DNA of 64,000 bases from Alphaproteobacteria bacterium (GTDB lineage: Bacteria > Pseudomonadota > Alphaproteobacteria > Rhizobiales > JAJFHC01), in contig JAJFHD010000038.1 in NCBI GenBank assembly GCA_021775805.1, forward strand, positions 1-64,000. Direction: 5' to 3'. Made by a program: the position numbers and the translations under genes. Position 1 is the stretch's first letter; each line of letters starts with the position of its first letter. The notes beneath the pieces were generated by a model, which was not told the DNA's origin, did not search any database, and saw only the letters and a list, made by a program, of their open reading frames with translations. This document shows, piece by piece, positions 8,933 to 17,803 of the stretch.

Positions 8933-11900
8933 ATGACAAAATACAATTTCTTGAACGTATTTGCCTTTATATTTCTTTTTGGAGCCTTGTTCATTTCTCC
9001 GACTTCATCGTTCGCACAAAATTGCGGATCCGGCACTCAAATAGCCAGAGATTTCTGGGACAAATATATGGAAGTGGCCGTCAGGCTGGGTTGTGCATCT
9101 TCCAGAAATGCGAATCGTACTGCCACAGTTAACAGCTGCAACGCCGACCGGATGAAAAAGGAACAATTGAAAGGAGCGCTAAATCGATTTTTCGAAAAGG
9201 TCACGTTTGGCGAAGCCATCAACGTTTTCAATAACCAGAAGCGACTTACTTTTGCTGCGCGGAGCGGTTCACTGACAGGCACTCTGGGGAGAACATGGTT
9301 TCTTCCCGAAGTTTATGATTACCCCCGCGCGCGTCTCAAATTCAAAAAGATCATTGGAAACAACAAGCTGCGAATAAAGGTTTGTGCACACAGTCCCGAC
9401 GGGGAACGGCAGCGACTTAGAGTAGAGGATATTCCGCGGAATGCAGCGGCAGGCACCTCTATAGCCCGCCGCCTTGAACCCACGAGAAACAGCCTAATAT
9501 CGGTGACAGTTGATGGCAGAAGTGCGGGCGGAACTACGCGATATGAAGTCTTCTTGGAACGACCATCGCAGGGGCAACTGCGACCGATGGCTACTTTGGG
9601 TCCTAGAAATGTAGCAGGATTTGCAGACATACATGTTCACATGATGTCTTTCTTTGGCTTTGGCGGAAACATGGTTTTTCCAACCCCGTTTTTGAATCCC
9701 ATGCCGAACGGCAACGGCAATCACGGTCGTTTTCTCGCGGGCCTCCAGGGCATGACGTCACATCCGCAGCGGACGCTCGCAAACGTGCATTGGCCCAGGC
9801 ATCTTGACACGGTTCACCAGCAAACGAGTCTGGCAGATTTGCGGACGGCTCATGAAAACGGTTTGTCATTAATCGTAATGTCGGCCGTCGACAATCAATG
9901 GGTATCGCGATTCCTGGCTACAGGGCGCAATCAAGATACACCCAGGGGAGACATGGATTCCGTCCGTCTTCAAGTTCGAGCAGCACATGCGTTTGCTGCG
10001 CAGCATTCCTGGTTCAGAATAGCGCTCGATCCGGCGGAAGCTCGTCGAATTATTGCGAACGGTGATCTGGCAGTTGTGTTGGGGGTCGAGGTAGCGAATT
10101 TATTTCCAGATAACTTGGGGAATTGGCGAAATCAGCTTGATGAGCTTTATGATTTGGGTGTCAGGCAAATGGGCCTCGCTCACGAGACGGACACTAAGTT
10201 TTCAGGAGCTGCTCGCCACCATGGCGTAACGCTGGCGCTGAGTAACTGGATAAAATCGAAGGTCACAAGACCGTTTGCGTCTGTTCCATCAAGCTGGGTT
10301 TCAACATTACGGGACTATAAATCATTTGACTATCAAACCGGCAATCCGGTCGGATTGAAGCCGGTTGGTCAAGAATTACTTTCAGCGCTGGCTGAGAAAA
10401 GGATGATCATTGATATTGATCATATTTCCAGACGTGCACGCGGACAGGCAATTGCGTTCGCACAGAACCGATTGAACCACTACCCACTGATATTTACGCA
10501 TACGCGTTATGACGACTTGATGCCGAGCAAAAGGTCGGTCAGAAGGTTGAATGGATTTAAGCAATCTGAAAAGGAAGCTCATGCTTCTGCCGGGTGGGGA
10601 TCCAAAGGCACCGGCGAGTACATGGCAACTCGCGCGGACATACTCTCGATAATGAAACTTGGTGGACTTGTAGGACTTCGTACGGGCCCCAATCACATCA
10701 CAACAGAACCTACATCCCTCGTGAGAAATCGCTGCCCCACGTCGTCTCGATCGTTTGCGCAATTGGTCGATCGCGGCGGAAATCGGTATGGCGTTGCACA
10801 ATCGTTTGGTAGTGATATCGGCGCACCGCTTGTTGCACAACTCGGTCATAGGTTCGTCAACTCGCGGACCAATCCCACGATAGCCTGCTCCGGTTTTTCG
10901 GGCAACGATGGCGCCCCGCCAACCAACCGTCAGCCCGGCCAAATCGATCCTGCGCTTCATTCAGCTTTTGACGTCAATGGACTGAATCACATCGGAATGC
11001 TGCCAGCCTTGCTGCAAGATCTCGATGAAGTTGGAGTAGCCGACAGCAATATGAGGATTCTGAGGGAGTCGTCAGAACGATTCCTGCGTACCTGGGAACG
11101 CGCTTGGGACGATCAACGCGGACCATTGGATTTTGTCGATTACTGGGAAATGATGGAGATCGAGCCGCCAACAAGGTCAAACTTCATTTCCGCTCGGATG
11201 CCGGACAGAATGTGGCAAACCAATCGTATCCTGTCTAATTCTTTTTCGTTCGGGAGTTGGCAAACCGTAGCGGAAGGTGCCATTCCAAGAAACGCCATCC
11301 AATTCGTTGACCTCGACGGGAACGGTCGTGCAGATTTGCTTCGCAGGACACCGGACGGCCGCTTGCGAGTCCGTTTCATGAATACCAATGGTCTTGGAGA
11401 TTGGAAGGAAATCGGCGCAAGCAGGCGTAGGCATCTTCGAGACTTACGGTTTGCAGACTTCAATGGGGACGGACTGACCGACGTCTTGAGGATTGGTGAG
11501 AACAACCGGTTTCAGATCCGCTTGATGCAGCGGGTTGTTTCGACTGTTGGACGTCGGGGGCAAGCTGCACTTCGTTTTTCCTCATTGTGGCGAGATGTTG
11601 GTGTATCGTCAGGGTTCAGGATTGACGACTTGTTCGTTGGAGATCTTAACGGAGACCGGCGCGCCGATCTTATCAACTTTCCAGTTACGGCTACCGCCGC
11701 GACGGATCTCAATTATCGTATCAGTTTAATGGGCGGGAACATATTTCGGTTTGGACGTTGGGTGGATCAAGGCCGGCGCGGGCTGACCCCAGGTGGACGG
11801 TTCAATGTCTTCGTGGGTGATTTTTCCGGGGATGGGCTTTCGGACATTTTTGTCAGGCAATCGAACGGTGCCTGGCAGATTAAGGACCGACGGACTAACG

Positions 11901-12163
11901 GATTTTCGCCATGGAGATCTGTTGGTTCTGCTGGTTCAACACCATTTTCTGAAATGAGATTTGGCCATTTTAACAATGACCGACGTTTGGACGTATTCAG
12001 GCGGCGAAACGATGGTTCTTGGCAAATCAATCTTGGTACCGTTAACGGATTTGGGGCATGGCGAAACGTGGGTTCGGCCGGCGACACACCGATCCGCGAC
12101 ATGTACTTTGGAGATCTTGATGGCGATGGGATCACTGATGTTTTCAGGATCCTGGGAACCTGA
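8933..12163 (+). CDS. Large secreted M19-like (membrane dipeptidase family) metalloenzyme with C-terminal FG-GAP/VCBS-type repeats
   Basis: 1076 residues. Residues 1-28 are a signal peptide. Residues about 40-225 are an unrecognised domain with several cysteines. From residue 228 the chain follows the M19 renal-dipeptidase pattern: D232-I-H234-V-H236 as the first metal motif, the bridging-type E386 in VVLGVEVANL, then ELYDLGVRQMGLAHE (H417), IIDIDHIS (H497) and LIFTHTRYDDL (H523). Residues about 780-1076 hold six repeats with Asp-rich calcium loops (DLDGNGRAD, DFNGDGLTD, DLNGDRRAD, DFSGDGLSD, HFNNDRRLD, DLDGDGITD) as in FG-GAP/VCBS beta-propellers. It is probably an exported hydrolase acting on dipeptide-like or other amide substrates. 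Lower GC and more A/T-ending codons than its neighbours point to acquisition. Confidence 0.75.
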   Translation: MTKYNFLNVFAFIFLFGALFISPTSSFAQNCGSGTQIARDFWDKYMEVAVRLGCASSRNANRTATVNSCNADRMKKEQLKGALNRFFEKVTFGEAINVFNNQKRLTFAARSGSLTGTLGRTWFLPEVYDYPRARLKFKKIIGNNKLRIKVCAHSPDGERQRLRVEDIPRNAAAGTSIARRLEPTRNSLISVTVDGRSAGGTTRYEVFLERPSQGQLRPMATLGPRNVAGFADIHVHMMSFFGFGGNMVFPTPFLNPMPNGNGNHGRFLAGLQGMTSHPQRTLANVHWPRHLDTVHQQTSLADLRTAHENGLSLIVMSAVDNQWVSRFLATGRNQDTPRGDMDSVRLQVRAAHAFAAQHSWFRIALDPAEARRIIANGDLAVVLGVEVANLFPDNLGNWRNQLDELYDLGVRQMGLAHETDTKFSGAARHHGVTLALSNWIKSKVTRPFASVPSSWVSTLRDYKSFDYQTGNPVGLKPVGQELLSALAEKRMIIDIDHISRRARGQAIAFAQNRLNHYPLIFTHTRYDDLMPSKRSVRRLNGFKQSEKEAHASAGWGSKGTGEYMATRADILSIMKLGGLVGLRTGPNHITTEPTSLVRNRCPTSSRSFAQLVDRGGNRYGVAQSFGSDIGAPLVAQLGHRFVNSRTNPTIACSGFSGNDGAPPTNRQPGQIDPALHSAFDVNGLNHIGMLPALLQDLDEVGVADSNMRILRESSERFLRTWERAWDDQRGPLDFVDYWEMMEIEPPTRSNFISARMPDRMWQTNRILSNSFSFGSWQTVAEGAIPRNAIQFVDLDGNGRADLLRRTPDGRLRVRFMNTNGLGDWKEIGASRRRHLRDLRFADFNGDGLTDVLRIGENNRFQIRLMQRVVSTVGRRGQAALRFSSLWRDVGVSSGFRIDDLFVGDLNGDRRADLINFPVTATAATDLNYRISLMGGNIFRFGRWVDQGRRGLTPGGRFNVFVGDFSGDGLSDIFVRQSNGAWQIKDRRTNGFSPWRSVGSAGSTPFSEMRFGHFNNDRRLDVFRRRNDGSWQINLGTVNGFGAWRNVGSAGDTPIRDMYFGDLDGDGITDVFRILGT

Positions 12164-12624
12164 GATTTCTGGCTCACAATATTTGAAACTTGCTGCATGG
12201 CCACTCACGACCTCAGCGTTCGCTCGAAACCAAATCGAGTTGAGCCCTGAGGTCATGAGAAGAAGCTCAGAGAGCTATTCAAATAGCGACACCATCTGGT
12301 TGTCAGTGAGCGGCTCCCGGATGCCGCTGCCGGAATTGCCAGAAAACGATAGCTGTTGGAACGTTTTGTCAACGTGAGCCAGATCGCCAACTCGACCATG
12401 GATGCTGAGCACATGTTTCAATGGTCCGCACTGCTGCCGTTCCACTTGACCAGAGTGGATGTCACAGAGGATCAATAACACCCATTTTCGGTTGCCAAAT
12501 TCAACGGCAAATAATTGTTGCAGAACAGACGTTCGATTTGCGCCTCCAAATTGCGTGATTCCCAATGGGGAAGTCTTATCCGAAAGTTTCCATGTGATCA
12601 CGCGGAGCCGGGCCCAGCACGCCT
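12164..12624. other. Gene-poor stretch after the M19-like gene
   Basis: 460 bp, still AT-richer than the surrounding chromosome. The only notable frame is a minus-strand one at 12275-12601 (108 codons), which has no recognisable domain and no good ribosome site; I do not call it. The segment ends at the stop codon side of a truncated aldolase copy. Confidence 0.45.
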
Positions 12625-13113
12625 TCAGGCACTCCCTTGCGCACCACCCGCATCCGGATTGCGCACCATGTCGAGCAGGAACTCGCCGCCCATGCGGGCA
12701 TAAGTCAGTTCGTTGCCCAGCGCTATGAACCGGAAGCCCATATCGGCATAGCGGCGCGCAAGTTCCGGCGAATTGGCGTAGATGCCGGGGATCACCCGGT
12801 GGGCCTGTGCCTTGCGCAGGATATGATCGAGCACGTCCATGACGACCTTTTCCGACGGGTCGACCAGTTTACCCTTGGTCAGCGAGACACACAGATCGTT
12901 CGGACCCACGAACACACCGTCGACCGCCTTTGATGACAGGATCGAGTCCACATTGCCGAGGGCTGTTTCGGTTTCGACCATGACCCAGGTCGTGCACAGG
13001 TCGTTGGCCTCCTGCAAAAACCGGTTCTTGTCGTAGCCGAGCACATCGAGTGCACGAGCCGGTCCCCAACTCCGGAAACCTTCGGGCGGATACTTGGCTG
13101 TGGGACCGCCCAA
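12625..13113 (-). pseudogene. Truncated duplicate of HpcH/HpaI aldolase gene (C-terminal about 60%)
   Basis: The frame encodes about 160 residues nearly identical to residues about 107-265 of the intact aldolase at 14590-15387 (shared TAKYPPEGFRSWGPARAL, VMVETETALGNVDS, GVFVGPNDLCVS), with changes such as MTW to TTW and VVPG to VIPG. The N-terminal third, which carries the substrate Arg and His of the barrel, is missing. Upstream the frame soon meets a TAG and offers only a TTG, so no proper start exists. The homology stops abruptly near 13105, just before a hairpin repeat. It is therefore a decayed copy left by a local duplication. Confidence 0.85.
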
Positions 13114-13212
13114 AGTTATGCTTCCCGCACACCCAGGGACCTACTCGCCAATGCCACAATCCAAAGCCAATGCGATTGGACCCCGGATCATGTCCGGGGC
13201 GCGTTGGCATGA

Positions 13213-13297
13213 TTTCTCGGGTGCGATGCAGCACTTGAGTGCCGCGTCGCAGAACCGGGATCGCGCCAGACGCAAACGCCTGACACTAGCAAGATTC
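13213..13297 (+). repeat. Dispersed intergenic hairpin repeat, copy B
   Basis: Same orientation as copies A and C as written, sharing GCGATGCAGCA, AGAACCGGGA and the CGCAAACGCC tail. It sits between the broken end of the aldolase fragment and the yceI stop. A further short palindrome, CCCCGG...CCGGGG, lies just before it at about 13179-13200. Confidence 0.7.
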
Positions 13298-13362
13298 CCG
13301 CACCCCAATCAGGCACCGGACTGCACGACTGGCCTACGCCATCAGGTTGACGACCTGTGCCC

Positions 13363-13959
13363 TTACTCGCGATCCTTAAACTCGGAGACAATGGAGATGG
13401 AGATCGGACCGGTCGAAAATCCGCCGACCTTGAAGGCCTGGTGATCGATTTCCGTCATTGCCGAGAACGCAACCCATTTCCCTTTGTAGTATTCGATTGC
13501 CGACCCAAGCGGATGGTCACCGCGGTGGGTCATCGTCGTTTTCAGGGTCACGGGTTTGGTCACACCGTGAATTGTCAGGTCGCCGGTAACATCGGCGGTG
13601 TTTTCGCCGGTTTTCTTGACCGCCGTGCTGACAAAAGTGATTTTCGGGTAGGTTTCAACCTCCAGAAAATCCTTGCTCTTCAGGTGTTTGTCGAGAGGGC
13701 CGAAGCCGGTCGATAAACTTGCCGAATCGATCGTCACGTTGACCGTCGATTTGCTGGCGTCATCGGGGTCGAGCACCAGCTTGCCATTGGCCTTGGTGAA
13801 TTCTCCGCTCTGCATCGAGACGCCGGCATGGCTCCATCCAAACCGGATTTCCGTATGCCCCTGGTCGGTGTAATAGGTTTCCGCTGCAATGGCCTGCGAT
13901 GCCGGAAGGGCGGTTGCGGCCAGAAGAGCGACAAGTCGAAGATTTGCAGGAATTTTCAT
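13363..13959 (-). CDS. YceI family periplasmic lipid-binding-type protein
   Basis: 198 residues. A signal peptide (about residues 1-24, ending ASQAIAA) is followed by a YceI lipocalin-like barrel: YYTDQGHTEIRFGWSHAGVS, the GEFTKANGKLVLDPDD strand pair, TGFGPLDKHLKSKDFLEVETYPKITF, and GDLTIHGVTKPVTL. YceI proteins carry polyisoprenoid lipids such as ubiquinone precursors and are often induced by acid, organic or oxidative stress. The ATG at 13959 is chosen, with GGAGAAA seven bases upstream; a longer frame to 14136 would cross the divergent promoter. Its promoter faces a marR gene, with a palindrome in between. Confidence 0.9.
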   Translation of the reverse strand: MKIPANLRLVALLAATALPASQAIAAETYYTDQGHTEIRFGWSHAGVSMQSGEFTKANGKLVLDPDDASKSTVNVTIDSASLSTGFGPLDKHLKSKDFLEVETYPKITFVSTAVKKTGENTADVTGDLTIHGVTKPVTLKTTMTHRGDHPLGSAIEYYKGKWVAFSAMTEIDHQAFKVGGFSTGPISISIVSEFKDRE

Positions 13960-14047
13960 TTGTTTCTCCGTGAGTGCTATGGTCACGCTCGTTGTTCTAA
14001 CGGTCGCGAAAATGTGTACGCCCGGCAATACGACCGGCTGGCGAAAA

Positions 14048-14067
14048 ATAGATGAACATGCATCTAT
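14048..14067. promoter_or_regulatory. Putative MarR operator
   Basis: Perfect inverted repeat ATAGATG-AACATG-CATCTAT in the 167-bp divergent region between yceI and the marR-type gene. Arm length 7 with a 6-base spacer is in the range bound by winged-helix MarR dimers. Its place suits control of both genes. Binding is inferred, not shown. Confidence 0.6.
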
Positions 14068-14126
14068 ATGGTTGTGTACCATCGTCACGCGACAGATTTC
14101 AACGGGCATCACGGGAACGTGAAAAC

Positions 14127-14570
14127 ATGTACCCAACGAAAGAAGAAACCGCGCTGTGGATAGCCCTCAACCTCACCCAGCGTTCCGTCTACCAGGTGAT
14201 GGATGAAGCGCTACAGCGTAACGGACTGCCGCCGTTGCGATGGTACGATGTCCTTTGGGCGATAGAACGGGCCGAAGACAAGGGCGCCCGCGCATTCGAA
14301 TTGAAAGATCGTTTGCTTTTCGAACAATCCAACCTGTCCAGACTTCTGCGCCGCATTGTCAGTGAGGGGCTGGTGGAAGAATCAGTGTGTGAAAACGACC
14401 GCCGCGGCAAAGTCCTCCGGATCAGCGCCAGGGGCCGCGCCGTGCGAGAAGAAATGTGGAAAACTTACGGCCCACTCATTCACGACTACATGAGCCGCCT
14501 GCCCGCAGAGATGAACCTGAAGGATCTGACATCGGCAATTGGTGGCCTTCAAACGCGTGACGGACATTAA
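14127..14570 (+). CDS. MarR family transcriptional regulator
   Basis: 147 residues with a winged helix-turn-helix at about residues 30-105: LRWYDVLWAIERAEDKGARAFELKDRLLFEQSNLSRLLRRIVSEGLVEESVCENDRRGKVLRISARG. The recognition helix (EQSNLSRLLRRI) and wing (CENDRRGKVLRI) are typical. I start it at ATG 14127; the earlier ATG at 14052 lies inside the palindrome that is probably its own operator. It is divergent from yceI, which it probably represses together with itself. The ligand cannot be read from sequence. Confidence 0.85.
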   Translation: MYPTKEETALWIALNLTQRSVYQVMDEALQRNGLPPLRWYDVLWAIERAEDKGARAFELKDRLLFEQSNLSRLLRRIVSEGLVEESVCENDRRGKVLRISARGRAVREEMWKTYGPLIHDYMSRLPAEMNLKDLTSAIGGLQTRDGH

Positions 14571-14589
14571 ACGGCAAGAGCCAAAACCA

Positions 14590-15387
14590 CTATGCCGCCC
14601 CTTGCGCACCATCCGCATCCGGATTGCGCACCATGTCGAGCAGGAACTCGCCGCCGATGCGGGCATAAGTCAGTTCGTTGCCCAGCGCTATGAACCGGAA
14701 GCCCATGTCGGCATAGCGGCGCGCAAGCTCAGGCGAGTTGGCATAGATGCCCGGGACGACTCGGTGGGCCTGGGCCTTGCGCAGGATATGATCGAGCGCG
14801 TCCATGACGACCTTTTCCGACGGGTCGACCAGTTTGCCCTTGGTCAGCGAGACACACAGGTCGTTCGGCCCCACGAAAACGCCGTCGACCGCCTTTGACG
14901 ACAGGATCGAGTCCACATTACCGAGGGCGGTTTCGGTTTCGACCATGACCCAGGTCATGCACAGGTCGTTGGCCTCTTGCAGATACTGGTTCTTGTCATA
15001 GCCGAGCACCTCGAGTGCGCGAGCCGGTCCCCAGCTCCGGAACCCTTCGGGCGGATACTTGGCCGTGCGTCCGTGGCGGGCGGCTTCCTGGCCGGTGTTG
15101 ATCATGGGGAAAATGACGCCCTGGGCACCGGCATCGAGAATGCGGCCGATCATGCCTTCGTCGCCAAGCGGAATACGCACCAGCGCCGGTGCCCCGGCAC
15201 CCGTAACAGAAGCCACAAGCCTGACCATGGCGTCATAGCCGATCGCGCCGTGCTGCATGTCAACAATGACCGCATCCCAGCTGCCCTGCGCCATCACCTC
15301 GGCAACAAATGGTGCGGCCGAACCGACCCATGCCGAGTACACGGTTTCGCCGGCGCGAAGCCTGGCACTCAACATTGTCTCTGTCAT
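14590..15387 (-). CDS. HpcH/HpaI family aldolase
   Basis: 265 residues of a class II, metal-dependent TIM-barrel aldolase. Visible are VIVDMQHGAIGYD (catalytic His motif), ALVRIPLGD (substrate Arg), VETETALGN (metal Glu) and VFVGPNDLCVS (metal Asp). Relatives cleave 4-hydroxy-2-oxo acids into pyruvate plus an aldehyde; the exact substrate is not predictable. No catabolic partner genes stand next to it, and the upstream neighbour is the housekeeping DUF1476 gene. It is the intact parent or sibling of the fragment at 12625-13113. Confidence 0.87.
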   Translation of the reverse strand: MTETMLSARLRAGETVYSAWVGSAAPFVAEVMAQGSWDAVIVDMQHGAIGYDAMVRLVASVTGAGAPALVRIPLGDEGMIGRILDAGAQGVIFPMINTGQEAARHGRTAKYPPEGFRSWGPARALEVLGYDKNQYLQEANDLCMTWVMVETETALGNVDSILSSKAVDGVFVGPNDLCVSLTKGKLVDPSEKVVMDALDHILRKAQAHRVVPGIYANSPELARRYADMGFRFIALGNELTYARIGGEFLLDMVRNPDADGAQGAA

Positions 15388-15423
15388 TCAGCCCACCCGG
15401 TTGTGTGCCCGGCCCCGGTCATG

Positions 15424-15747
15424 TCAACCTTCGCTCTGAATCTGCTTGATGGCCGTTCCCATGAGTTCGTCCATCGTGCGGCGGATCTGATGATCAGACT
15501 GCTCGACGTTCTGTTCGTCGAAATCGGCCCGGACCTTGCGGAACACGTCTTCGTCGCCCGGTTCCTCGAAGTCGGACTTGACCACCGACTTGGCGTACTC
15601 CGCCGCTTCGTCGCCCGACATACCGAATTTTTCCGCAGCCCAAAGCCCAAGCAGTTTGTTGCGTCTCGCGGTTGCCTTGAACTTGAGCTCTTCGTCGTGG
15701 GCGAACTTGCTCTCGAAACCTTCCTGCCGCTTGTCGAAACCGGACAT
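15424..15747 (-). CDS. DUF1476 protein, F1-ATPase zeta inhibitor subunit
   Basis: 107 residues, the standard length. The N-terminal MSGFDKRQEGFESKFAHDEEL is the inhibitory segment of alphaproteobacterial zeta subunits, and the following helices (RRNKLLGLWAAEKFG, DEAAEYAKSVVKSDFEEPGDEDVFRKV) match the family's four-helix bundle. In Paracoccus this protein blocks rotation of the F1-ATPase during hydrolysis. A clear AAGGAG lies upstream of the ATG. Its place beside purC is a recurrent alphaproteobacterial arrangement. Confidence 0.9.
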   Translation of the reverse strand: MSGFDKRQEGFESKFAHDEELKFKATARRNKLLGLWAAEKFGMSGDEAAEYAKSVVKSDFEEPGDEDVFRKVRADFDEQNVEQSDHQIRRTMDELMGTAIKQIQSEG

Positions 15748-15750
15748 TGC

Positions 15751-15945
15751 TCAACGCTCCTTCAATATCTGTTGCATGATTTGCCGATAGCCATAGCCCG
15801 CGACACAGCCTAAATCAACCAGCTTTCCAGCATCGCTGGCGCTTGGCCGTGGCCCTGTGGCGGCCAGCGGCAAATTGACCGCTGGCGCGAGAGGACCGCC
15901 GATTGTACAAGCCGTCATCATGGAGTAGGTTTCCGGTTGGTTCAT
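15751..15945 (-). CDS. Small hypothetical protein
   Basis: 64 codons ending three bases before the DUF1476 start, so it would share that transcript. It has an alanine/proline-rich middle and the ending GYRQIMQQILKER; the final codons overlap the Shine-Dalgarno of the next gene. No recognisable domain and no strong ribosome site. It may be spurious. Confidence 0.25.
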   Translation of the reverse strand: MNQPETYSMMTACTIGGPLAPAVNLPLAATGPRPSASDAGKLVDLGCVAGYGYRQIMQQILKER

Positions 15946-16081
15946 GCGTGATTCGAGACCGAAATCGAACTGAAATCCTCATCCGGCAGGAATTGCCGGA
16001 CTGCATAGCGAAAAATTCAGTGAAAAAGTCAATCTGGACGGCGCTGTTCGTGCGCGTCAATCGGACAAGGAATTCAATATA

Positions 16082-16846
16082 ATGAGCCGTCGCCGCCGCG
16101 TGTACGAGGGCAAGGCCAAGATCCTCTATGAGGGCCCTGAGCCCGGCACGCTTGTTCAGCATTTCAAGGACGATGCAACCGCATTCAACAACAAGAAACA
16201 CGACACCATTGACGGCAAGGGTGTCCTGAACAACCGCATCTCCGAATATCTCTTCACCCGTCTCAACGATATCGGCATCCCGACGCATTTCGTGCGCCGG
16301 CTCAACATGCGCGAGCAGTTGATCCGGGAAGTCGAAATCGTGCCGGTCGAAGTCGTCGTGCGCAATGTCGCTGCCGGATCGCTGTCCACACGCCTGGGCA
16401 TCGACGAGGGCACGCCCCTGCCCCGGTCGATCATCGAGTTCTGCTACAAATCAGACGAGTTGAACGACCCGCTGGTCTCCGAAGAGCACATCACGGCATT
16501 CGGCTGGGCAACGCCCCAGGAAATCGACGACATGATGGCTCTGGCGCTCAGGATCAACGACTTCCTGACCGGCCTGTTTCTCGGCATCGGCATCCGCCTG
16601 GTCGACTTCAAGATCGAGTTCGGCAGGCTCTATGAGAACGACATGATGCGGATTGTCCTGGCCGACGAGATCAGCCCGGATTCCTGCAGGCTGTGGGACA
16701 TCAAGACCGATGACAAGCTCGACAAGGACCGGTTTCGCCGTGACATGGGCGGCCTGATGGACGCCTATCGGGAAGTCGCACGCCGGCTTGGCATCCTGAT
16801 GGAAAACGACCGGCCCGAAGGCTCCGGACCGGTTCTGGTAAAATAG
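16082..16846 (+). CDS. purC: Phosphoribosylaminoimidazole-succinocarboxamide synthase
   Basis: 254 residues. Begins [16 protein letters not shown] (ATP-binding hairpin) and shows [21 protein letters not shown], the [17 protein letters not shown] signature and VDFKIEFGR...[15 protein letters not shown]. It joins CAIR and aspartate to form SAICAR, the substrate of PurB. It is the first gene of an apparent purC-purS-purQ-purL operon; AAGGAA lies upstream. Confidence 0.96.
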   Translation: MSRRRRVYEGKAKILYEGPEPGTLVQHFKDDATAFNNKKHDTIDGKGVLNNRISEYLFTRLNDIGIPTHFVRRLNMREQLIREVEIVPVEVVVRNVAAGSLSTRLGIDEGTPLPRSIIEFCYKSDELNDPLVSEEHITAFGWATPQEIDDMMALALRINDFLTGLFLGIGIRLVDFKIEFGRLYENDMMRIVLADEISPDSCRLWDIKTDDKLDKDRFRRDMGGLMDAYREVARRLGILMENDRPEGSGPVLVK

Positions 16847-16871
16847 ACATGGAAGCGGCAAGCGAGGCAGC

Positions 16872-17117
16872 ATGAAGGCTCGTATCAAGGTAACCCTCAA
16901 GAACGGTGTTCTCGATCCCCAGGGCAAGGCGATCGAAAACGCTCTTGGGTCAATGGGCTTCGACGGTGTCGACAACGTTCGGCAAGGCAAGTATCTAGAA
17001 CTCGACATCGCCGAGACCGACGAAACCCGCGCCCGCGAAACGCTTGAAAAGATGTGCGAGAAACTGCTCGCCAACACCGTTATCGAAAACTACGACATCG
17101 ACCTGGAGACGGCATGA
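16872..17117 (+). CDS. purS: Phosphoribosylformylglycinamidine synthase, PurS subunit
   Basis: 81 residues, the usual PurS size, with the motif [24 protein letters not shown] at the start and the end [10 protein letters not shown]. PurS bridges PurL and PurQ in the three-part FGAR amidotransferase. It follows purC by 25 bp and its stop overlaps the purQ start as ATGA. Confidence 0.95.
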   Translation: MKARIKVTLKNGVLDPQGKAIENALGSMGFDGVDNVRQGKYLELDIAETDETRARETLEKMCEKLLANTVIENYDIDLETA

Positions 17118-17803
17118 AATCGTCCGTCATTGTCTTTCCCGGATCCAATTGCGACCGGGATGTGGCGGTATCTCTGGAGAAATCGACCGGGACACCGCCT
17201 TCAATGGTCTGGCATGGGGAAGCACAAGTCCCCGATTGCGACCTGATCGTCCTGCCTGGCGGGTTCTGCTTTGGCGACTATCTGCGCTGCGGCGCCATGG
17301 CGACCCATTCTCCGGTCATGAAAGACGTGGTCAGCAAGGCCGAAGCCGGCGTTCCGGTCCTGGGCATCTGCAACGGCTTTCAGGTCCTGACCGAAGCGGG
17401 ACTGCTGCCCGGCGTTCTCATGCGCAATGCATCGCTCAAATATATCTGTCGCGATGTTTTTCTGCGGGTTGAACGCAACGATAGAGTCTTCACGGGACAG
17501 TACAGGGAAAATCAGGTCATCCGCATTCCCATTGCCCATCACGATGGCAATTATTATGCCGACGACGACACACTGGGCGAACTGGAAGACAACGACCGCG
17601 TGGCCTTCCGATACTGTGATGCTGAGGGTGACGTAACACCCGATGCGAACCCCAATGGCTCCGCTCACAACATTGCCGGCATCTACAATGCCCGTGGCAA
17701 CGTCCTCGGCCTTATGCCCCACCCCGAACGGTTGGCGGATGTGGCCCTCGGCGGCAGCGACGGCAAGGCCATGTTCGACGGTCTCCTGGAGGCCCTGCAA
17801 TGA
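17114..17803 (+). CDS. purQ: Phosphoribosylformylglycinamidine synthase, glutaminase subunit PurQ
   Basis: 229 residues of a class I glutamine amidotransferase: [12 protein letters not shown] start, nucleophile C86 in VLGICNGFQ, and the His/Glu pair in GLMPHPER. It supplies ammonia to PurL. The start at 17114 is fixed by the ATGA overlap with purS; a longer frame from 17054 lies within purS. The stop overlaps purL in the same way. Confidence 0.95.
   Translation: MKSSVIVFPGSNCDRDVAVSLEKSTGTPPSMVWHGEAQVPDCDLIVLPGGFCFGDYLRCGAMATHSPVMKDVVSKAEAGVPVLGICNGFQVLTEAGLLPGVLMRNASLKYICRDVFLRVERNDRVFTGQYRENQVIRIPIAHHDGNYYADDDTLGELEDNDRVAFRYCDAEGDVTPDANPNGSAHNIAGIYNARGNVLGLMPHPERLADVALGGSDGKAMFDGLLEALQ

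Noticed and set aside
12275..12601. 108-codon minus-strand frame in the gap after the M19-like gene
   Set aside because: No domain, no clear ribosome site and ordinary chance length for AT-richer DNA; kept only as a note.
14052..14126. Earlier ATG start for the marR-type gene
   Set aside because: It lies within the perfect palindrome that is probably the operator, and the added residues have no family match; ATG 14127 gives the normal N-terminus.
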